Below are positions 1 through 5,159 of a DNA stretch of 5,159 nt, one piece after another. The stretch's first letter is position 1, and the number at the start of each line of letters is the position of its first letter. Source of the stretch: Candidatus Bathyarchaeota archaeon UBA185 (GTDB taxonomy: Archaea > Thermoproteota > Bathyarchaeia > 40CM-2-53-6); contig DAFH01000183.1 of assembly GCA_002495485.1 (NCBI GenBank), forward strand, positions 3,689 through 8,847. The letters are read 5' to 3'. A program made the position numbers and the translations under genes. Below the pieces are notes generated by a model. That model had not been told where the DNA came from, searched no databases, and saw nothing but the letters and a program-made list of their open reading frames with translations.

Positions 1-420
1 CTATTCGGCACCGCAGCTGGGATCGGCGCGGCTATCGCTGAGGTTAACGGACGAGACATGGTCGGAATGCAAAAGTTCGGAAGATCATCTGGGATGGCCT
101 TCCAAGTCCAAGATGACATTCTCGATTTTACAGATGGCTCGGACGAGCCCATGTTAAAGGCACCCAACATAGTCACGTCCCACTGTCTTCACGAGGCACC
201 TCGCTCGATCGGCCACTCCAAGCTTATGGAGTCGAACGGCAACGCGACCAACCGGGAAGTATTGCGAATACTCAAGAGAGCTGGTTCGCTCGAATTTGCT
301 AGGACGAAGGCGAAGGAGTACGCAGGAATCGCCAAAGATGCGCTTGACAAGGTGAAGAGGCTTGAGGATCGAAAGATTCTCGATGATTATGCCGACTATT
401 TGTGGAGACGCACGGAATAG
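1..420 (+). CDS. Polyprenyl (geranylgeranyl-type) diphosphate synthase, C-terminal part
   Basis: This is the 3' portion of a trans-isoprenyl diphosphate synthase gene; the frame is open from base 1, so the start lies outside the window and 139 residues are visible. The family condenses isopentenyl diphosphate onto an allylic diphosphate to build archaeal lipid precursors or quinone side chains, in the cytosol. Visible family features are the Ala/Gly-rich helix near residues 4-16, the stretch FGRSSGMAFQVQDDILD at 26-42 holding the second Asp-rich Mg2+ motif (D38, D39, D42), and a C-terminal helical region with GSLEFA at 95-100. The first Asp-rich motif would be upstream and is not seen. After DDILD the usual GKPxGxDxxxGKxT loop is not recognisable; the sequence instead reads LKAPNIVTSHCLHEAP, so this region is shortened or divergent. 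Chain length and product cannot be told from this part. The family call is firm, the substrate is not. Confidence 0.88.
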   Translation, partial: LFGTAAGIGAAIAEVNGRDMVGMQKFGRSSGMAFQVQDDILDFTDGSDEPMLKAPNIVTSHCLHEAPRSIGHSKLMESNGNATNREVLRILKRAGSLEFARTKAKEYAGIAKDALDKVKRLEDRKILDDYADYLWRRTE

Positions 421-446
421 GGACTGATTAATCGCTAGCTCAAACG

Positions 447-452
447 TTTATA
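447..452 (+). promoter_or_regulatory. Candidate archaeal TATA box for the nuo operon
   Basis: The hexamer TTTATA is preceded by an A-rich CAAACG that could serve as the BRE recognised by TFB. It lies about 50 nt upstream of the nuoA start. An archaeal start site about 25 nt downstream of the box would fall near 473-478, leaving a leader of roughly 25 nt that contains the GGAG at 485-488. It sits in the only intergenic gap of the window, which supports a promoter here. The box is short and was judged by eye. Confidence 0.45.
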
Positions 453-468
453 CGGCGTCAAGACGCCG
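453..468. repeat. Perfect 7-bp inverted repeat between prenyl synthase gene and nuoA
   Basis: CGGCGTC at 453-459 and GACGCCG at 462-468 are exact reverse complements around a 2-nt AA centre. As RNA this would fold as a 6-bp GC-rich stem with a CAAG tetraloop. It directly follows the candidate TATA box and would lie between that box and the predicted transcription start, a usual place for archaeal repressor operators. It could instead be a processing or termination hairpin for the upstream gene, but no T-run follows it. Confidence 0.5.
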
Positions 469-484
469 CTTCCGAAAAATAGCC

Positions 485-488
485 GGAG
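485..488 (+). promoter_or_regulatory. Ribosome binding site supporting the TTG start of nuoA
   Basis: GGAG lies 12 nt before the TTG at 501. The nuoA frame has a stop (TAG) at 480-482 and no ATG or GTG between that stop and 501, so this site and the TTG together fix the start. The spacing is slightly long. Confidence 0.5.
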
Positions 489-500
489 ACAGGCACAGTA

Positions 501-872
501 TTGGTTGCTCAGGGGATACCCGAGGAGACGGGTTATGTCATCTTCCTCTTCATCGCGACCATTCTGCTCGTCGTAGCCGTCAGGATTGTGATTAGCCCAA
601 AGGACCCGAGACCCACCCCCGAGAAGCGTGCACCCTTCGAGTCCGGCCAGATCTCAACAGGACCCGGAAGAACCCGATTCATAATCCAGTACTATCCGTA
701 CATTCTGATGTTTGTCGTCTACGATGTCATTGCAATGTTTCTTTTCGCTTGGGCCCTCAACCTGAGAGCTCTGGGAGCCTCAGGCACCATTCCGGTCCTG
801 GTATTCTTGGCCGTTGCTCTTCCACCACTTGCATATGCGCTACATCTCGCCGGTAGACGGGAGAACTGGTAG
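501..872 (+). CDS. nuoA: Complex I subunit NuoA (ND3 family)
   Basis: This is a small membrane subunit of respiratory complex I that helps join the membrane arm to the quinone-reducing part. The 123 residues are of normal family length. Three membrane segments are apparent, at about 12-31, 63-86 and 97-117. The loop carries APFESGQ at 44-50, matching the PFESG form of the family signature as in E. coli, so the loop cysteine of the YECG form is absent. GPGRTRFIIQYY at 54-65 and YDVIAMFLFAWAL at 74-86 are also family-like. In the last motif Asp75 is kept, but the acidic residue usually two places later (E. coli Glu81) is Ile77. The TTG start is forced by an upstream stop. It heads the nuo run after an 80-nt gap and ends 9 nt before nuoH. 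Confidence 0.92.
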   Translation: MVAQGIPEETGYVIFLFIATILLVVAVRIVISPKDPRPTPEKRAPFESGQISTGPGRTRFIIQYYPYILMFVVYDVIAMFLFAWALNLRALGASGTIPVLVFLAVALPPLAYALHLAGRRENW

Positions 873-881
873 CGAAGTCTC

Positions 882-1856
882 TTGACGGATCTTATCACGT
901 ATCTTCTTGAAATCGTCGTCTTTCCAGGGCTAATCTCGATCGCCCTTCTGGGTGCCATGCTGGGCTGGCTCGAAAGAAAACTGACCGCAAGAGTTCAGCT
1001 GAGAATCGGTCCACTCTATTCGAGCCCTGCTGGCGGAATACTCCAGATGTTCGCCGACATAGTCAAGCTGCTCTTCAAAGAACTCTCGATACCGGACGGG
1101 GCTGATCGGTTCTTTTTCATCATGTCGCCCGTGACCGCCCTTGTGATTGGCGGGGCACTCCTCGGGTTGATCCCGTTCGCCCCGGGAATCCAGATAGCCG
1201 ATATCCAAGTGGGCTTGCCCGTCTTTCTCGCCATAGTGACACTTTCTCCGACGCTGGTCCTCCTTGCGGGCTGGAGCGCGAACAGCAAGTTTCCATTCAT
1301 CGGAGGATTGAGAGCATTGTTTCAGCAGACTGCATACGAGATTCCTTTGTGGCTTTCAACGCTTGGAGTTGTAATGGTGACCGGTACGCTCAGCTTGAGT
1401 GGCATCGTGCAATACCAGCAGAGCAATGGATGGCTAATTGTTCCACAGATTCTGGGAGCGGTTCTTTTCATAGTTACATCGACTGCTGAAATGGAGCGGT
1501 TGCCGTTTGACCTGCCCGAGGCCGAATCCGAGATAATGTTGGGGTGGCAGGCCGAGTATCCGGGGCCTCTATTCATGTTAGTTCAGAGCCCCGCCTTCGT
1601 CAAGCTCTACGCCTTTTCTGCGCTTTTCACCACCTTGTATCTAGGGGGATATCTCGGGCCTGCTCCGATTCCTCCTATTGTCTGGTTCTTCGCAAAGACA
1701 CTGGTGATCATCATTGCTATCATGCTGTTTAGATCAACGTTCCCTCGTGTCCGCATTGACCAACTGCTGAGACAGGGCTGGACGACACTTTTCACACTCG
1801 CAATCGTCAACATCGCAATCGCCTACTTCGTAGTGGTAGGGATACCAAGGATCTGA
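882..1856 (+). CDS. nuoH: Complex I subunit NuoH (ND1 family)
   Basis: NuoH is the heel subunit of complex I; with NuoB and NuoD it forms the quinone chamber and passes conformational or proton signals to the membrane arm. The 324 residues match the family length and contain about eight hydrophobic helices. Recognised motifs are ERKLTARVQLRIGP at 31-44, GGILQMFADIVKLLFKE at 51-67, LAGWSANSK at 128-136, AYEIP at 151-155, and ERLPFDLPEAESE at 205-217 with the acidic cluster D210, E213, E215 and E217, followed by E225-Y226. RVRIDQLLRQGW at 289-300 is the usual late motif. The segment where E. coli has Glu241-Tyr242 reads SPAF, with Ala238 and Phe239 in those places. The TTG start is in the same frame as nuoA, three codons past its TAG, with no good Shine-Dalgarno site close by, so translation is probably coupled. 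Normally nuoB, C and D would precede it and nuoI follow it; none is here. Confidence 0.95.
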   Translation: MTDLITYLLEIVVFPGLISIALLGAMLGWLERKLTARVQLRIGPLYSSPAGGILQMFADIVKLLFKELSIPDGADRFFFIMSPVTALVIGGALLGLIPFAPGIQIADIQVGLPVFLAIVTLSPTLVLLAGWSANSKFPFIGGLRALFQQTAYEIPLWLSTLGVVMVTGTLSLSGIVQYQQSNGWLIVPQILGAVLFIVTSTAEMERLPFDLPEAESEIMLGWQAEYPGPLFMLVQSPAFVKLYAFSALFTTLYLGGYLGPAPIPPIVWFFAKTLVIIIAIMLFRSTFPRVRIDQLLRQGWTTLFTLAIVNIAIAYFVVVGIPRI

Positions 1857-1861
1857 CAAGC

Positions 1862-2359
1862 GTGACCGACCTGGTCTTTCTCGCACTTGCAACCGTGACA
1901 ATAGGCGCCTCAATACTCGCGCTCGAAGCGAGAGACTTGGTGTATGGTGCTGCCGCGCTCGGAATCGCATTTCTTGGAATGGCCGGCCTATTCTTCCAAC
2001 TCGACGCCGCCTACGTAGGTGCCTTCCAAATCGCAGTCTACATCGGCGCCGTAGTAGTCCTGATCCTGTTCACGATCATGCTCGTGGGTCCACAGCTAGG
2101 CGAACCCCCTATAGAACTGAAGAGACTCGCACTTCTCGCGGCGATTCTGATATCGCTACTGCTAGGAACCGCAGGAGCAGTCTCAAGTGCAACAGCGTTT
2201 CCGGGACCCGACAATTGCGGATCAGGCTGCGACCTTGTGGGATTGAGCAATGCCCTAATCAATCAATACGGGGTCCAGCTCGAATTCCTGTCGCTAGTGC
2301 TCGCCGCGGCCGTCATTGGAGCCCTGACCCTCGCTAAAGCGGATAGGAAGACCGAATAA
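1862..2359 (+). CDS. nuoJ: Complex I subunit NuoJ (ND6 family), single full-length form
   Basis: NuoJ is a membrane subunit whose third helix takes part in the conformational coupling of quinone reduction to proton pumping. The 165 residues hold five hydrophobic segments, at about 5-22, 28-46, 53-75, 88-110 and 138-157. The family core is visible as GAFQIAVYIGAVVVLILFTIML at 53-74, split here as GAFQIAVYIGA and VVVLILFTIML. The final helix, with LEFLSLVLAAAVIGALTLAK at 140-159, is also typical. Both halves lie in one gene, whereas some archaea such as haloarchaea split it. The loop between helices 4 and 5 contains DNCGSGCD at 117-124, with a Cys pair that is unusual in this otherwise Cys-poor region. 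The gene starts with GTG, 5 nt after nuoH; an AAGG at 1847-1850 may act as a weak ribosome site. The TAA stop shares one base with the nuoK ATG. Confidence 0.92.
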   Translation: MTDLVFLALATVTIGASILALEARDLVYGAAALGIAFLGMAGLFFQLDAAYVGAFQIAVYIGAVVVLILFTIMLVGPQLGEPPIELKRLALLAAILISLLLGTAGAVSSATAFPGPDNCGSGCDLVGLSNALINQYGVQLEFLSLVLAAAVIGALTLAKADRKTE

Positions 2360-2667
2360 TGGAACCGCTCACCAGCTACTTCGCAGTATCAGTCATACTG
2401 CTCGGTATCGGCATCTACGGACTCACAACGAAGAGAAACGCGATAAGGATACTCTTCTCCATCGAGCTCATCTACAACGCCGCCAACCTAAACATAATCG
2501 CCTTTGCACGACTGAGTAATCCACCGATCGTCACGGGACAAGTCATCGTTCTCTTCACGATCGCCCTGGCGGCCATGGAGGCGTCGGTAGGACTGGCAAT
2601 CGTCATGCTCGTCTCAAGACTCAACGTGGACATCGACCTCAGAAAACTAACACGGCTAAGAGGTTAG
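2359..2667 (+). CDS. nuoK: Complex I subunit NuoK (ND4L family)
   Basis: NuoK is the small three-helix subunit between NuoJ and the antiporter-like subunits; its two buried glutamates form part of the proton path. The 102 residues match the family length. Both key residues are present: Glu36 in SIELIYNAANLN (34-45), at the same number as E. coli Glu36, and Glu74 in AAMEASVGLAIV (71-82), equivalent to E. coli Glu72. The three hydrophobic helices lie at about 5-23, 29-50 and 60-86. The ATG start overlaps the nuoJ stop by one base (TAATG), and AGGA at 2345-2348 gives a plausible ribosome site at 10 nt. This tight junction indicates coupled translation and near-equal dosage with NuoJ. Confidence 0.95.
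   Translation: MEPLTSYFAVSVILLGIGIYGLTTKRNAIRILFSIELIYNAANLNIIAFARLSNPPIVTGQVIVLFTIALAAMEASVGLAIVMLVSRLNVDIDLRKLTRLRG
2660..2664 (+). promoter_or_regulatory. Ribosome binding site supporting the TTG start of nuoM
   Basis: GAGGT, a good match to the archaeal anti-Shine-Dalgarno complement, lies at the very end of nuoK and 10 nt before the TTG at 2675. No ATG or GTG occurs in frame nearby, so this site supports the TTG as the true start. Confidence 0.6.
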
Positions 2668-2674
2668 ACAACGC

Positions 2675-4180
2675 TTGACGTTTCTCCTACTAGGCGCAAT
2701 AGTCGTACCCCTAATCGCCGCACCCGTCGCCTATCTCTCATCATCACTCCTCAAGGAGAAGACTGGCTACATCGTCTCGGTACTCTCTCTAGTCCCACTC
2801 GCCGCGATCCTAGTAGCGGGAGACCAGGCCAGGTCCCTACCTCAGAGAGTCTACACAGAATCATACTCCTGGTCTCCCATTGGAACATTCGGAGTCCGAG
2901 TCGACAACCTTAGTCTGCCAATACTGCTCACGATCTCGCTACTCGTAGCACTAATCGCGCTATTCTCGGTCCCCTACATGCGGCAAAGGATCGGAGATGA
3001 TCCAAGAAGATACGGACTCTACTACAGTCTCTATGCGCTCTACTCACTCGGAATGCTCGGTACTGTTTTAGCGACCAACCTGATCGAGTTCTATCTGTTC
3101 TTTGAACTGATGCTCGTCCCATCCTTTTTCCTCATTGCAGAATGGGGATACGGCGAACGCGACCGAATCTCGCTCTCCTATTTCATCTGGACGCACGTCG
3201 GAGCGCTGGTATTGCTGGTTGGCATTCTCGTCACGGGATTCCTGACAGGAACGACGGACATGGACTCGGTAGTCGGCAATTTGGCGGCGAATCCATCGTT
3301 GATATCGTCAACCGTACGACTAGCAGTGGTCGGAGCGATGTGCTTCGGCCTCTTCGTGAAAATAGCACAGTTCGGCCTTCACGCTTGGCTGCCCTCTGCC
3401 TATTCGGAGGCGCCAACTCCAATCAGCGCTCTACTAGCGTCGGCGATGACTGGGATCGGAGGGTATGCGATTGTTCGAATCGTCATGACGATCTATCCTT
3501 CTGCATTCCAGACACTATCTCCAATCTTCGCCGGCTGGGCTCTTATCACAATGTTCTACGGGAGCGCGATGGCGTTGGTCCAAGACGACGTCAAGAGGCT
3601 GCTCGCCTATTCCAGTATGAGCCAGATGGGCTACATCCTCTTCGGCCTGGCGACCTTTACCTCATTCGGAATTTCCGGCTCGATGTTTCAGTACATCAGC
3701 AACGCGACGGCCAAGGGAATCCTGTTCATTGCCGTGGGAGCAATAATGCTCCAGTTTGGAGGGGAGAGAAGCATGAGGAAGATGGGTGGGCTCGCGGGAA
3801 AGATGCCGATAACCGCCACGGCCGCCTTCATCGGATCACTCGCTCTGATGGGCTTCCCCTCAACTAATGGCTTCTTCTCAGAGTTCCTCCTCTTCCAAGG
3901 AGGATTCATACGAGCAACAACCGCCTTCTCTGATTACCGCATCATCATCGCCGTTCTCGGAGTCGTCGCGACTGCATTGACTGCCGGATACTCGTTGATG
4001 GCGCTCAGGAAGATCTTTTTCGGGCCGGCGAACACCGACTCGGCAGGAATCAAGGAGGCGCCCTGGTCGATTACTGTCCCTCTGATCGTGCTGAGCATCG
4101 TCACTCTCGTGCTGGGCATCTATCCGACTCCAATAATCAGCAGATTCGTCGCGTTCGGACAATCCATCGTGGGGGCATGA
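2675..4180 (+). CDS. nuoM: Complex I antiporter-like subunit NuoM (ND4 family)
   Basis: NuoM is one of the three antiporter-like proton-pumping subunits of the complex I membrane arm. The 501 residues and about fourteen hydrophobic segments are normal for the family. Conserved pumping residues are visible: Glu144 in FYLFFELMLVPSFF (139-152), Lys229 in LFVKIAQFGLHAWLPSAY (226-243) with His236, Lys307 in QDDVKRLLAYSSMSQMGY (303-320), and Glu403 in NGFFSEF (398-404), the acidic residue that marks NuoM where NuoL and NuoN have Lys. The segment YISNATAKGILF at 340-351 matches the broken helix that usually reads HxxxKxxLF; its His (E. coli His348 by an ungapped comparison) is Asn343 here. The TTG start is 7 nt after nuoK with GAGGT ahead of it. 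Codon use changes within the gene: CTA is frequent for Leu in the first 130 codons and rare afterwards. The stop overlaps nuoL in ATGA. Confidence 0.96.
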   Translation: MTFLLLGAIVVPLIAAPVAYLSSSLLKEKTGYIVSVLSLVPLAAILVAGDQARSLPQRVYTESYSWSPIGTFGVRVDNLSLPILLTISLLVALIALFSVPYMRQRIGDDPRRYGLYYSLYALYSLGMLGTVLATNLIEFYLFFELMLVPSFFLIAEWGYGERDRISLSYFIWTHVGALVLLVGILVTGFLTGTTDMDSVVGNLAANPSLISSTVRLAVVGAMCFGLFVKIAQFGLHAWLPSAYSEAPTPISALLASAMTGIGGYAIVRIVMTIYPSAFQTLSPIFAGWALITMFYGSAMALVQDDVKRLLAYSSMSQMGYILFGLATFTSFGISGSMFQYISNATAKGILFIAVGAIMLQFGGERSMRKMGGLAGKMPITATAAFIGSLALMGFPSTNGFFSEFLLFQGGFIRATTAFSDYRIIIAVLGVVATALTAGYSLMALRKIFFGPANTDSAGIKEAPWSITVPLIVLSIVTLVLGIYPTPIISRFVAFGQSIVGA

Positions 4181-5159
4181 CATTGTCGATAGTTCCATGG
4201 TTGATCTGGACGCTACCCATCGCAGGCGCTATTCTCACGCCCTTATTTGCAAAACTCCACTCGAGGGTCAGAGATTACGCTGCGGTCGCATTCTCGCTGG
4301 GAGCGGCGATAACCGCCACGTTCACTGCATTTGCCGTCGCTAGAGGTGATTACCAGATATCTTGGGTGCCGCAGCTCAGTCTCAATGCTGGCGTCCTAGT
4401 TGATCCACTCAGCATCTTTCTGGTCAACATTGTCGCATGGATCAGCTTCCTGATAATGGTCTACAGCCTGCAGTACATGAAGAACGAGTTCGGACTAACC
4501 CGCTACTGGTTCTTCATGAACCTCTTCATCGGCAACATGCTTCTCCTCGTCCTTGCAGACAATCTGCTCATGATGTTCTTCGGATGGGAAGGAGTGGGGC
4601 TCTGCTCTTACGCCCTGATTGGACACTTCTACCATGATGAGCCTGAGCACTGGGTTGGAACTCCAGGCGACACTGCGCTTGGAGTGCCGCAGGCATACTC
4701 TCCCAGCCAGGCAGGAATGAAGGCGTTCATAATGACTCGACTCGGAGACATTGCACTGTTGATCGCCATCTTCCTCATCTTTGCCACAGCTGGAACGTTC
4801 AACTACAACGCATTGGCGGCGCAGCTGGGAAAGACGGGCTCGTGGGCCTCCACCCTTGCGGGACTCGGTCTACTCGTTCCCACAGCGCTTCTCTTCTTTG
4901 GAGGCCCGGTGGGCAAATCAGCCCAATTTCCGTTACAAGAATGGCTTCCCGACGCGATGGCCGGACCGACCTCAGTCTCAGCCCTAATCCATGCCGCTAC
5001 AATGGTCAAGGCAGGCGTATTCCTTGTCGGCCGAATGGGTCCGATCTTCTTCCTCGCGCTTCTCCAGTTCAACCAAGTCACGCCCTTCTTTGGGACGATA
5101 GCTTGGGTCGGTGCTTTCACGGCATTCCTTGCGGCGACTCAGGCGTCCGTGGCTCGCGA
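4177..5159 (+). CDS. nuoL: Complex I antiporter-like subunit NuoL (ND5 family), N-terminal part
   Basis: NuoL is the most distal proton-pumping subunit, which also carries the long lateral helix at its C-terminus; that part lies beyond the window. The first 327 residues are visible. GVLVDPLSIF at 72-81, FFGWEGVGLCSYALIGHFY at 134-152 with the pump Glu138, and VGKSAQFPLQEWLPDAMAGP at 245-264 with Lys247 and the LPDAM signature identify it. SALIHAATMVKAGVFL at 268-283 follows, with His272. Between Glu138 and Lys247 there are about 24 more residues than between the E. coli equivalents; the extra part is HDEPEHWVGTPGDTALGVPQ and the residues after it, ending at YSPSQAGMKAF. The ATG start lies in the nuoM stop (ATGA), with only a G-run close by, so translation is most likely coupled to nuoM. 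This frame is open to the end of the window. nuoN would be expected next. Confidence 0.95.
   Translation, partial: MTLSIVPWLIWTLPIAGAILTPLFAKLHSRVRDYAAVAFSLGAAITATFTAFAVARGDYQISWVPQLSLNAGVLVDPLSIFLVNIVAWISFLIMVYSLQYMKNEFGLTRYWFFMNLFIGNMLLLVLADNLLMMFFGWEGVGLCSYALIGHFYHDEPEHWVGTPGDTALGVPQAYSPSQAGMKAFIMTRLGDIALLIAIFLIFATAGTFNYNALAAQLGKTGSWASTLAGLGLLVPTALLFFGGPVGKSAQFPLQEWLPDAMAGPTSVSALIHAATMVKAGVFLVGRMGPIFFLALLQFNQVTPFFGTIAWVGAFTAFLAATQASVAR

Noticed and set aside
145..240. Frameshift or pseudogene in the prenyl synthase
   Set aside because: The frame continues without stops into a plausible family C-terminus, and no other frame shows a better match to the missing loop, so divergence is the simpler reading.
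453..470. Intrinsic terminator for the prenyl synthase gene
   Set aside because: The hairpin is GC-rich but is not followed by a T-run on the plus strand, and archaeal termination usually relies on T-tracts. It was kept only as an inverted repeat.
719..1300. Overlapping minus-strand open frames across nuoA and nuoH
   Set aside because: They lie opposite well-conserved membrane protein genes, have low-complexity charged compositions, and show no ribosome sites or family motifs.
3142..3867. 241-codon plus-strand open frame inside nuoM
   Set aside because: It is in another frame of a clearly conserved NuoM region, rich in Arg, Ser and Gly with no recognisable domain, and is explained by codon bias of the real gene.
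3885..3904. Inverted repeat TCCTCC / GGAGGA with an 8-nt centre
   Set aside because: It lies within the conserved NuoM coding region around the SEFLLFQGG codons, and the short arms are well explained by amino acid content.
4437..5120. Plus- and minus-strand open frames inside nuoL
   Set aside because: All are out of frame with the strongly conserved NuoL motifs and look like shadows.

Overview
The window carries a plus-strand run of membrane-arm genes for an archaeal-type respiratory complex I (NADH:quinone oxidoreductase-like, Nuo/Fpo family). It is preceded by the 3' end of a polyprenyl diphosphate synthase gene. Arginine is written mostly with AGA/AGG and CGN, ATA and CTA codons are common, and several genes start with TTG or GTG. 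NuoL has an insertion after its first antiporter glutamate. Together these suggest an archaeon, most likely of the TACK/Nitrososphaerota-like group. This placement is inferred from sequence style and gene order, not from a phylogeny. Base composition is moderately GC-rich by eye.

Layout: (1) 1-420, C-terminal 139 residues of a trans-prenyl chain synthase with its second Asp-rich motif. (2) 421-500, the only intergenic gap, with a TATA-like box, a perfect 7-bp inverted repeat and a Shine-Dalgarno-like GGAG. (3) 501-4180, nuoA, nuoH, nuoJ, nuoK and nuoM, separated by 9, 5, -1 and 7 nt. (4) 4177-5159, the first 327 codons of nuoL, overlapping nuoM by 4 nt (ATGA) and running off the end.

NuoM and NuoL are the distal antiporter-like proton pumps. 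NuoK, NuoJ and NuoA form the linking bundle. NuoH is the heel subunit that forms the quinone chamber with NuoB and NuoD. A prenyl synthase just upstream could supply the quinone side chain that this complex uses, but that link rests only on position.

The most notable feature of the layout is what is absent. nuoB, nuoC, nuoD and nuoI, which carry the Fe-S and quinone-proximal peripheral arm, do not lie between nuoA and nuoH or between nuoH and nuoJ as in the common A-B-C-D-H-I-J-K order. Several usually conserved polar residues also appear changed: NuoA Glu to Ile, NuoH Glu to Ala and NuoM His to Asn. The NuoJ outer loop has a Cys pair. I found no mobile element, CRISPR array, RNA gene or unknown multi-gene system. 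The window is mainly a core energy-metabolism locus with lineage-specific oddities.
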